In this document: positions 1-11,600 of the stretch, one piece after another
How the letters are laid out: every line of letters begins with the position of its first letter
How positions within the stretch are numbered: the stretch's first letter is position 1
Assembly (NCBI GenBank): GCA_012845835.1
Contig: JABAKD010000028.1
Coordinates: forward strand, 6,122,796-6,186,795
Direction: 5' to 3'
Source: Undaria pinnatifida
Taxonomy: Eukaryota > Sar > Phaeophyceae > Laminariales > Alariaceae
Length of the DNA stretch: 64,000 nt
The notes under the pieces: model-generated
Databases searched by the model: none
What the model was told of the DNA's origin: nothing
What the model saw: only the letters and a program-made list of their open reading frames with translations
Made by a program: the position numbers and the translations under genes

Positions 1-71
1 TGGCCACTGCTGTAGTGGCCACACGCTGGCCACACGCTAGGCTATCCTAAAAACGACGACAGAGTAGTGGT

Positions 72-268
72 CCTCCTGCAGTGGCGGTATGTGCACTATA
101 GAGAAATACGAGAACTAAAGCGGCAACCGGCATTGCTCAACTGGCACTATAGCGGCAATCGGCACTACTCCGAATACTGCCGCTACTGGTTGTTTCCATC
201 TGTGTCAAGCGGTTTTACAGGCACTAGAGAGGGTAACCGGCACTACCTAACCGGCACTATAGAGGGAT
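72..268. mobile_element. Short inverted-repeat element, CTGTAGTGCCGGT family, diverged copy
   Basis: This segment resembles those at 3145-3320 and 30878-31030. All three share the internal text CGGTATGTGC near the left end, and near the right end paired CCGGCACTA motifs with GGGTAACCGGCACT or a close variant. This copy has diverged left-end bases (CTGCAGTGGCGGT). It lies downstream of the CSN2 stop codon. No coding capacity is credible. Confidence 0.55.
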
Positions 269-489
269 CTTTACTGCACGTGAGACCCCAAGAACAGCGA
301 AAAATCACTCCCGAAAACGACACACCGCTGTTACACCGGGATGGCCCATCCATCACGCGCCCTCGATCAGGGCAACGTCGATCGACCCCATACCTCCCCC
401 GCGGAGCACTCACAGCAGTAACCGGACACACCCCAATCCACCCTCTCTCATGCACAAATACGCATAGCGAATGAAAGCACCTTCCTGCC

Positions 490-722
490 TCCTTTCCGCC
501 CTCTCCCGCGCTACGGTAGACCCCCCCCCCCCGTCTGCCTCCCCCACTCAACCCCCCCCTCCCCCTCGTACACACACGCACAGCAAACAGAGAGCACCCT
601 CCCTCCCTCCCTCCCTTACCCCCTCTCTCACGCTAGATGCCCCCCCCCCCGGGCCTACTCCACTTGACTCCCCCCCGCATCTCCCTAACGGTGGTACTCC
701 TCTATAGCTACCCCCCCCCCCC
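490..722. repeat. Pyrimidine-rich low-complexity tract
   Basis: Several runs of 9-12 C residues and CCCT/CCTC repeats make up this stretch. The open frames across it are compositional, rich in Pro/Ser on one strand and Gly on the other. I see nothing else in it. Confidence 0.8.
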
Positions 723-723
723 C

Positions 724-815
724 CTAAAGGCGATGGCATATAGTTAACCTTCGCAGGAAGGGGGGGCGTTCATTGTTCGGAGTGCGTCCGCTCATCGGTC
801 TAAAGCAGTCTCGGA
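724..815 (-). pseudogene. Decayed tandem copy of the end of CSN2 exon 11
   Basis: On the minus strand this segment matches the end of the true last exon of CSN2 (908-1005), including the 3' flank. In the same frame it reads TALDR, stop, ADALRTMNA, where the real exon reads [15 protein letters not shown]. The Trp codon has become TGA. It lies directly downstream of the functional copy, so it is a tandem duplication of the coding end plus stop region that has since decayed. Confidence 0.75.
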
Positions 816-920
816 AGGGATGCGAGATCAATGGTGAAAAAGCACCAAGTGAGTACGCCCCCCCCCCCCAACAACAACAACAACAACAACCCCCCCTCAA
901 CCCCTCCCTAAAGGCGGTGG

Positions 921-3900
921 TCATCTATAGCTAACCTTCCCAACAACGGAAGCGTTTAGCGTTCGGAGAGCGTCCGTCCATCGCTCCAAAGCAGAGGCTG
1001 TTCGAGCCGACGCCGCCGATTGCCGCGCGATACCCGCGTCGACCACTCTCCCCCCCTCCCGCGCCGCAAACGCTCCAGAGGCGGTGGAAACCTTTCCGCA
1101 CAGAACGACCTGGTTGACCTGCGCGCGCGTGTGCGGTTCCGCGGCGTTGTCAAGGATTTTCATATTAAGCCTTATTCAGGATTGTCGCTTTTTCAGCTTG
1201 GACCTTGAAGATTTCACGTTTTTTTGGATGCGTTTAATCTGGATTTTCAGGTTTCAGGAGTTGCGTTGTTCGACCGCGATGAAAAACAACTCACGGCCAA
1301 GCCCGACTGATGGGACCCCTCCCCCCCCCCGTCGCGCTGTGAACGCCCCAAAGGCAGTGGAAACCTTTTCGCATGGAACGAAGTGGTTGACCTGTGCGGT
1401 TCCGGGATATTTTCTAGGGTTTTCGTATTCCAGGCATGATTTTTATCAGGATTTTCGCTGTTCAGCATGTTTTTCAGGATTACGATGACGGCGCCGAGGA
1501 AGCAAGCGAAGGGGCCAGATGGACGGGACCCCCTCCACCCCCCGCACGCCACAAACGCTGCAGAGGTGGTGGAAATCTTTGGCACAGATCGACCTGGTTG
1601 GCCAGCGTGAGTGTGGCTCCGGGGGGGGGGAAATCAGGATTCTCGTTTTTTGTTTATACATTTTCTTCAGGACATTTGTTTGTAACATGGTTTTTCAGGA
1701 TTCTCGACTTTCAGGATTTTCGGTTTTCAGCATGGAAGTTCGATGTCGGAGATCATTGTTATGCAGGATTTTTGGTTTTCGGCATGGTTCGCCAGGATTT
1801 TTTTTCTGTTCAGGGATGTTTGTTTCTCAGGATCTTCGGTTTTGCAACATGGTTACTAAGCTCGTTCGAGATTCAGGATCGTTTTTTTTCTAAAGTTTTG
1901 TTTTTAGTGGATTTCCGAATTTTCGATGGAGTTGTTGAAGGGACGGACGGGGCCCGATGAAAGAGCGGAGACTGTCCAAAAAGGTTCAACCTTATTAGCA
2001 CCGCAGTTCCGACATGGGGACAAAACACTTGAAGTAAGACTAGAAAAAAAATAGAGTTGGGAAATATGTTAAAAGTGTTTCAAAGGTTTTGTTTCAAGGG
2101 ACCCAGCGTGAAGCAAGCAAAGCCGACCATGTATTTCCCCAAAAGGGAAGCAGCCAAAGGGGGGTATACCCCCCGGGGGGGTTTCGGGTCGTTTGGGGGT
2201 ACAGAGAGAAAACGGCCGCGGAACGCGCCCGCGCTGGCCTCAGACGGCCTGAAATTCAATTCTGACGCGCTGCCGTCATGACGCCCGCAGCCCATGCCGA
2301 GCATGCACACCGTTTTCTTTTCTTTCTCCGGCGCGGTATTGGGGCAAACGAGGCCGCAACGAAGGAGGGGGCAACCTGGTCCCGCCTTTTGACTAAAACG
2401 TGTGGGGGTATACCCCACAAAATCTACTACGACGGAGATTCATTGTTAGGAGGATGAACGATGAAACACAAAACGGGGGGCAAAAAGGCGTCCGCCTTTG
2501 TTTAATAGCGCTTCCTCACATTTTTTTTCGTTGGTTGGTCTCAACCAGTGTGTACAGAGCTTCAACCGAACCGAACCGAACACAGCCATAGCGTAGGACA
2601 GTTGGCCGGAAAGATGGAGATAGATGGTTTCCTTCTTCGTGAGTGATTTCATCCTGTTGACAGTAGATCTCCGCAATAATTGTATCCTATACCCCTGTCT
2701 GACTGCATTTGTCCCCCATTTGACAGAAAACGGTACCCCCTCATGACCGATTATGACGCCTTCGAAAGCCACCGTAGCAGGCCCGGACGCACGTCGCCGC
2801 CCAACGGCCCGAATAGACCACGGGCGGAACATCCAGCAGTAGCGAGTAGCTTCGATCGTTTGTCTCAGAAATTACGAAATTACGGTGAACAGGAAACAAA
2901 CATAATAAAACAAGTCTTGAATGTGAACGAACACGAACTAAAATATACAAACGGCGATATATTTGCTTCTTGCGAAATGCGATTTTTTGTCGGAGAACCA
3001 GTTCGAACAAAGAATCCTGCTATTAAGACGAGCAGGGCCATACGTGCCAACACAAACGAATGGAACAAAAAGGAGAAACAAACAGAAACAGAGGCCGCAA
3101 GCAGCACCCCTCGCATATATACCAGATATTCTGTGCTGGTCCCTCAGTAGTGCCGGTATGTGCCAGCCGTACATTCCGCCTTTATTCCCTTCCCTTTTTT
3201 ATAGCCATTTTACAGCCACATCCGGCATTGCTCCCAATACTTCCAGCACTACTGATTGTTGTGTACATTCATTTGTGGCAGGCGACGTCACAGGCACTGT
3301 AGCGGGCAACCCGCACTAGAGGGGGACATGTACTGCCTACTGCTGCTGTAGTAGAACTTGCCTTGTTATGTCATGGCCTTTGTATCATTTCATGCCGGAT
3401 CAGATAACCTTTGTAGCATTCTCGGTGATGGATAAAAGGATGCCATTCCTCTGATCTTCGACAAGTACGGGCACAGGCTTGCTATGCCGTTGGTTATCAT
3501 TGACTTCGTCGTGAATGCTTCGATGTGCGCGTGTTCCCTCCGGCCCATAGCCCCGAGCACAGCACGCCGGTGGACAGCGGCAGGCGGGTAGGGCAGTACC
3601 CGCTCACGTATGGCCCTACTCGTCTCAAGAGCAGATTCTTTGTTAGAACTGGTTCTCCAACAAAAAATCACATTTCGCAAGAAGCAAGTATGTTCGCCGT
3701 TTGCATTTATTCGTGTTCATTCATACATATTCAAGATTTTGTTTTGTTTAGATTGTGTTTCCTGTTCACCGTAGTTTCGTAATTTCTTAGACAAACGATC
3801 GAAGCTACTCGCTACTGCTGGATGCTCCGCTCTTGGTCTATTCCGGCCGTTGGGCGGGGACGTGCGTTCGGGCTTGCTAGACTGGCTTTCGAAGGCGTCA

Positions 3901-6850
3901 TAATCGGTCATGCGGGGGTGCAGTTCTCGGACAAATGGGGAACAATTGCGGTCAAAACCGGGTGCAAGATACATTTAGTAGATTTTGTGGGGTATACCCC
4001 CCACGTTTCAGTCAAAAGGGAGGAATAGGATGCCCCCTCCTTCGCCGCGGCCCCGTTTGCCCCAATACCGTGCCCGAAAAACAAAAACAAAGGGCTGCAG
4101 GTGTCATGCCAGCGCGTCGGAATCAAATTTTAGGCCGTTTGGGGCAAGCGCAGGCACGTTCCGCACCCGTGTTTTCTCTGTACCCCCCAATGAGCCAAAA
4201 AAAAACGGGGGTATACCCCCCTTTGACCATTTCTCATTTAAAAAACCCAAGGCATACAACATGTTTTCTTCGACCATGCTCCGTCCACGCTATTACTGAC
4301 CGTACGATTGATCCATATACATATCTACCTACCAACCGCACCGGTCACCGGACACCTGATCAAATTTTGCCGTCCGCCGCCCCACCGAGGATGACACTGT
4401 ACTTCCCTTTTTACCGATCGCACCATCCATCAACCGATGTCTGTACCGACCGCACACCTGATCTATGCTGCGTTCACGCACGCTACTACCGACCGCACAC
4501 CTGACACACGCTGCGTTTACGCTATTACCGACCGCACAATTGATCAAGCTGATGGCTGCCGACCGCACACCTGATCTATGCTGCGTTCACGCTGCTACAG
4601 ACCGCACACCTGATACACGCTGCGATAACGCTATTACCGAACGCACACCTGCTACACGCTGCGTTTACGATATTACCGACCGCACAATGGATCAACTGAT
4701 GTCTCCACCGACCGCAAACCTGATCTATCCCGCGTTCACGCTATTACCGACCGCACACCTGACACATGCTGCGTTCACGCTATTACCGACCGCACATCTG
4801 ATGCACGATGCGGTTACGATCTTACCGACCGCACAATCGATCAACCAATGTCTCCACCGACCGCACACCTGATCTATGCTGCGTTCACGCTATTACCGAC
4901 GGTACACCTGATACATGCTGCTTTTACGCTACTACCGACCGCACAATTAATTAACCGACGTTTCTGCCGACCGCACACCTGATCAATCTTGCCGTCGACC
5001 TTTCCATCGAGGATGAGGGACACCAGCAGGTCTTCTACGTCTTTGAGCGGGATCCCGTTCAGCTCTGAGGCGAGGTAGGGCAGTTTCACCCGAGTGTACG
5101 GAGCGATGGCCTTCAACAGCACCTTCAAAACGGAGGGAGCCGGTCACATATTGCATTATACGTACACCGGCCCGGAAAGAAGAAAGAAAAAAAAAAAAAA
5201 GCTAAGCCAAAGCACATGAACAAAAAAACAGAGGGAGTCAGCCACATATTGTGTTCTACGTATGCCGGAGATAAGGTAAACAAATGAATAAATAAGCAAA
5301 AACACACACACAAAGAAAAAAAGACAGGAAAAGAAACGAGAGCACAAACGATCAGCAAAAACCATAAATAAAGTGAAGAAAAAAAAATACCAACAAGAAA
5401 AGAACAAACGACGGCCGCACAACACATTACAAGTATACAGCGGCCGCAAGCACCAAAAACGCAAGAAGAACAAAAATGAAGACAAAAATGCTATACAAAA
5501 GACGCCGGCAAAAATTCCGACGACCGCCTACGATGGACACTCAAATTTCTGAAGAAAGGGGAGGGCCAGGGTGTAGACAGGTGGGCAAGAAGCATACCTG
5601 TGTGCGCATCGTCCGCAAGATGTCGTCCATGTAGAGTTTGATGAACGGGTCTCCCATGAAGGAGGCATGATGTGTCTTAAGGATGCGCTCGAAGTCCTGT
5701 TTCGACGCAGGGTTTCCGGTTACGCGTTGCGTGGGGGGCGAGGGGATAACTCGATCGATGTCCCCGGGGGGGGGGGGGGGTACTCACTTGTTGCTTGCCT
5801 TGGTTATTCAACAATTGACCACGTATCTCTTTCGAGGCGGAGCACCGTTCCTGCTACTAGTAGAGACGCCTTCAAAATTAGGCGCTCATTACGGTTCTTC
5901 CATATACTGCATATACATATATATTCTTATATCATCTCCTTCCTATTTGGCCGTCTGCGGCGTCCATCTATCTCCAAGGATGGCGATCGTTTTCTCGGTA
6001 CCATCTAATGCACCAAACTTCGCTCATGGCACACCCGTCTATTTTCGTCGTCTCCTCCTCCAACACATTGAGTTCCTCCTGGCACAGTTCACATTTTTCC
6101 ACTGTGTGGGTTTTACTCTCGCTTGCGTTGCCACAAGGGCACTTCTGTGCGCCTTTTTCCTCCTCCTGCCGACTACTGGTTTATCTCTTTCTCCTTTCTG
6201 GCAGGTCCAGGTCCCCTACACGAAAGCGCAGCTCCAGCGCTTTCGCATAGTCCATTGGGCGGGCGGGAGGGGGCGTATATACGCTTCATGCGGGATGAGA
6301 TGTTTTCGTTGTAATTTGGTTCACACGCTAGTCCATTATAATTTCGTTTTCAAAACCTTGCGCGACGTACTCGAGCTACAGCCATGAGCATCTCAAAGTG
6401 AAACAAAAAAGAAAGTCGTCACGACGACCTCACCACCAGCCCCGTCCCACCTGTATAGCCCTAAGATTACGGCTATGCATGAAATGAGCGTGCCCCCCCC
6501 CCACCCCACCCAAGCCCCCCCCCCTTATTCCTCCCCCCTACCCCACGTGTTCTGTCCCAACACCGTAGGGGATGCGAGGGTCTATGGCCATCCGACTACG
6601 GCTATGCCAAACATGAGTACAACTCCTTCCCCCCCCCCCCCCCCCTTCCTCCCCAGCCCCCCCCCCCCCCCGCTATTGATGCACGCCTCCGATTACCTTA
6701 ATCTGTTTGTTTCTGAATGCGACGACCAGGTTGGTCATCGCCACGATCTCTGGGTCCTGTTTGTAAGGTTTTGCCTCCTGGCTGTCAAATGGGTCAATCT
6801 TAGATTCGTGCAGGATTGACGCCATTACCAGATACTTGAGGACCTGGGGG

Positions 6851-6886
<36 letters not shown>

Positions 6887-8618
6887 CGATAGAGATGACG
6901 GAAACAGCGGCGATTAGAAGGTGGCGTGTTTTTTTTTCAAGAGAAGTAACGGCAGCCGTCGACGTACAGTCACCATACCGACTTTTTTACCACCATTCGT
7001 CGGCAAGAAAAGCACGCGGCTGGTTCTTATGTTGTGTTGTCACAATAGGACAAGAGAGAAGGAGGGCGACAGAAGGCTGAGAACGGCAGACAATGAGACA
7101 GAGCGGATGAGAGATAGGAGAGGCGAGGAGAGGTGGAGAGACAGACATACAGAAAAAATATAGAGAGCGACAGACAGGCTGACAGACAGACAGACCGACA
7201 ATCAGACAGACATGCCGACATGGAGACAAAGGCGAAGACACTGAACGACGCAGAAGGAGAGAAAAACACCAGTACACCAGCCCACACAGTTCGTAAGGAC
7301 GTCTTGCATGCGGCAGCGGCCTCGTGCCACACGGTGTTGTGGGTCCTGTACGTGTCGACACAGACAATAAGCACACCGCAACACATTCCAAACTTCCTAC
7401 CAACCCCAACCCCATCTATCATCCCCACCCCACCCCATCCCACACCATACCATACCACATCAACCCCATCTATCATCCCCACCCCACCCCATCCCACACC
7501 ATACAACCCCATCTATCATCCCCACCCCACCCCATCCCACACCATACCACACCACATCACGCCACACCACCCCATCCCACCCCATCCCACCCCTCCACAC
7601 CACCGCCGCAATTCCTACCCTATCGTATACAGTACCAGAACACATTACTGGCGCTATTTCCGGTGCACCATACCTGCAATCTTTCCGGGTCCCCCGCCTC
7701 GTCGTAATTCTTAAAGCTCTGAAAAAATGCCGTGCAGGCTTGGTCCCATTCCCGCTCCTAAAACAAAATGGCGACAGCGGCAGCCCAGTGAACAAGGGTT
7801 CAGGAGTGAGGGAAGGCGACGCGTGCGGCCCGAGGGGAGGGGGTTCAAGGAAGGGGAAAGTTGGATTGCGGGAGGGGCACAGAGGAGAGGGAGGTTGAGG
7901 GGGGGAGGGGCAGGGGGGAACAACAGCAACACTTGAAGGGTGATTCATGATTGGCCATTGTTGATGTGCCATCGCGATTGCTGGTCGCTGATTGAACATG
8001 CCTGCATGTGCATTTTCCCGCCGCACTCCAGGATGGTGGCCAACGTTCGTGGATGTGGCACAGCCGACGTGATCCTCTGAGCTCGCTCATACACCTCCCT
8101 GATCGGTGAAAGAGCGAGCGGGGAGGGGGAGGGGGGCAAGAGAAAGGAGGATGGGGTAGGCGGGGGGGGGAGGGGGGGGGCGAGAGAGGAGGGAGGGAGG
8201 GAGGGAGGGCCATTTTTTAACACAAAATATTCTGGACCGTGCGCGGGCGACCCACGGAGGTGCTCGTCGTTGATCGCTTGGAGTCCAAACAGCAGTAACG
8301 GCGCCGACAACGGCAAGAAATTAACGACGAACAAAAAACCACTAGCCCAACACGTTCTACACTTCCAACATCAATCAAGAACGAAGACAGCACACCTCTA
8401 CCGCGACATTAGCATCAGCATCGACAACAACAACACCAACACCTCCCGCAAGCCCCAACACTCCCGCCCCTGGCCGCAACCACCCTCATCCCCACAACCT
8501 CACACCACCATAACATCCTCCACACCCCACAACATCCCCCACCTGTACCACTCCTAACATAACAATCACCCCCCCGAGGGCATACGGTCTTACGACTACG
8601 GCTGTGCATGACATGAGT

Positions 8619-8653
<35 letters not shown>

Positions 8654-11600
8654 ACCACCACCACCACCAGCCGTATTACTCCTGGTTCTTGTCCCCTCCC
8701 CACCTCCCCACCCCAATCTATAGGACAACCACCACCATCATCACAATCGCTCCCCCCTGACCACCACCACCCACAGCATCACTCCAGTTTCGTGTTGCCC
8801 TTCAACCCCTACCACCCGACCCCGACCCCGGCACTGCTCTTAAGGAATGCCACTGCTGTCAATGGTCTTAAGACTACGGCTACGTATGAAATGAGTATAC
8901 CCCGCTACCCTTCCCCCACGCCCCTTAGTACTTTCACCGCCACCACTACAACCACCCCCACCCCCCCCCCCGCCGCCACCACCAATACAATCACCTCCAC
9001 CACCACCACCCGTCACCTGAGCTTCTTCTTGTCTCTCTGCCTGGAGTGCATCAAAATCTGCAACGCAAAAATGTCGAGCAGCTGAGTCCCCCTCTTCACC
9101 GCGTTGCTCCCGTCCTCATCCCCGTTCCCGTCATTTCGACACGCCCTTTATGAAACCCACAGCCACAGAGAATAAAAATATAAAAAAAAAAGAGCGCAAC
9201 CCGGGAGACGGGGACAACGACAGCTCATTAATGTGAGTGCGAGTTTTTTTTGCACGTCCAAAAAAAAAAGGTAGGGAACCCCATTCGAGGATGGCTACGC
9301 CGTTTTGTACTGGATTAAACACCTCATTTCCGGGGATTTATGGACGAGCGAGCAAAAAACAAGCTGAAAAATGGGAACGCTGAACCTTATGCGCGAAAAC
9401 AAAAAACGAAGACCCGTATCGGGGGGGGGGGGAAGGGACGACACTTGTGACCGCAAACAGCTTGTCTAGAAAGAAGGTCGGCGAAGGTAAAAACACTCTC
9501 AACTACGAGGTGAGCTGGAAATAAAAAAGTGACAAATGATTAAAAGAAAAAAGGAACGAACGAACGAACGAACGAACGAACGAACGAACGAACGAACGAA
9601 CGAACGAACGAACGAACGAACGAACGAACGAACGAACGAACGAACGAACGAACGAACGAACGAACGAACGAACGAACGAACGAACGAACGAACGAACGAA
9701 CGAACAAACGAACGAACGACGCCAACTATGGGACGGTCGTCCCGCAGCAAGTAAATCTCTTTTATCTGAAGGGAGGTGTGGAGACATTCCGAGGTGGGTT
9801 TGTACGCTTGACCACACGCTCGAGGGTCAGCAGCGAGGACAACCTCAGAGTGCCCCGACGAGCCAGGATGGCCTTGAAGGAATATATTGCCAATGAGGCG
9901 GTACAATCTAGGGGGCAGGACCTGGTATCCACACTCCTTGCATTCTGATTCGGAGAACAACTTCGACGTTGTTACGCCCCAACCAGGCGGCGGCCAATGC
10001 CGCAATCGTCGTTTTCGTTGATTTTTTTTTTTCCTCAAAAAGAGTCCCAAACGGTGAAAACTCATGGAGCACATTCCTTCACGATTGAGCACTGTGGCCA
10101 ATGAGGCAAGCACCAGGAGGGTTTGCAGAAGGCGTTTTGGAACGGGAAGCTGGGAGGGGAGAGGGGGGGTAGAGAAACACAGAAGGAAGAAAGAAGAAAT
10201 ACACGACATGAAAACTCCGAAATAGCGCATACAATAATAAAAAATAAAAAATAAAACCCGAGAAAAAGCAGGGCTTTCGTCGGTAACGGCTTTTTGGACG
10301 GACACAGGCGGGACGGTACTGCCATACGGCGGATTTTTTTTGGCGGTAGGCGGCTTCTCGCTTTATGGCGGTAACGACTTTGACGGAAGCGGTAAAACCA
10401 AAATATGGCGGTGTTTTTTCGGCGGTAATGCAACACGGCGGTAATTTTTCGGCGGTAACGACTTTGACGGAAGCGGTAAAACCAAAATATGGCGGCGTTT
10501 TTTCGGCGGTAATGCAACACGGCGGTAATTTTTCGGCAGTATTTCATTTTGTTTTCGGCGGTAACGACTTTGGCGGAGGCCGTAAACCCAAAATTTGGCG
10601 GTATTTCTTCGGCGGTAATGCAAGACGGCGGTAAATGTTTTCGGCGGTAAGCATTTTTTTCGTTTTTTCGGCGGTAACGTAAGCCTAAACTCAAAAGTTG
10701 GCGGCAATGGCGGCGCCCAGCTGAGCTATGAACAAGTTTTTCGTGCCCGAACAAAACCTCTTTCCAGGCTGCTACAGTAGGTACCCCGATTCAAGAGCGG
10801 CCAAATCGGCAAGCCACGCCTAAACTAAAAGCTATATATATTCCCACCACAAACAAGAGCAATGTGTAGTTAAGACCGCTTGTTTGCGCTTGTAACGAGG
10901 CGCTCTTAAATCGGTACGGCTGGGCCCTGGGACCTCTATAGCCAGTACAGTATGTACTGGCTACGTCGTAAGCCAGTACACTGGACCCGACCAGTGCACC
11001 TTGGCGCCGCGACCCCTGCCCCAACTTGGCTGGTGACGGGGGCCCGCCGGAGGCGCCTCCGGAGGGTCCCGCTGGAGGCGCCTTGCCAGCGGCACGTTTT
11101 TCGTGTTTTGGCTTCACTAGAGCTAAAAACGCGTCGTTTTTGGACCATGTTTCGAAAACAATTTGGTGGTAGATTAACTCATGAAGGCGATTCCTATGCA
11201 ATAAAATTTGAGTGGTAAAAAATGGGCGAGACGTGGTCTTTCAACCGGCCAGAAAAAAAACTGCCTGGTACAGTTGTTCCGTGCGCCGTCTTATATCGTG
11301 GTTTTGATTTTTTTTGCTTTGTTTCATAAGGGAACCAGCCATTTCAGAATAGTACTCGTGTTGAGCCAGATTTTCAAGTCCACCAGTGATCCACGCCGGG
11401 ATGGGCAATCATCCCTTCCATCACCAGCTCGTCGCAGAATGGGCACCTACTGAGGAACTGTTGGGCTTCTGCTGTCGCTGAGCGAGAAGCCCTCTCTCAT
11501 GGAGCATCAGCGCCTATATCCACTGCTGCTTGCTTCTCAAGAGTCAGCAAAAGTCACGCTGGGTTGTTTCGATCATCGTCCGATTCAAATCGTGCCCTCC

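Larger units (their letters stand above)
1150..1930. repeat. Irregular TTCAGGATTTTCG repeat in intron 10
   Basis: TTCAGGATT and close variants recur a dozen or more times. On the transcribed minus strand this reads AATCCTGAA, which resembles a branch-point sequence. Two copies of the exon 11 acceptor edge are interspersed. The array lies immediately upstream of the real exon 11 acceptor. Confidence 0.65.

Noticed and set aside
4320-4978. CRISPR-like array
   Set aside because: Repeats are contiguous and imperfect without unique spacers, in a eukaryotic intron. It is a minisatellite.
9499-10305. Long minus-strand frames with SFVRSFVR repeats and plus-strand NERTNERT
   Set aside because: They arise from the (GAAC)n array. 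No frame is interrupted by a 4-bp repeat lacking stops, and there is no conserved domain outside it.
10791-11201. 136-codon minus-strand frame
   Set aside because: It lies inside the putative GTACCCCGATT element and overlaps GC-rich hairpins (near 11035-11085). No homology recognised.
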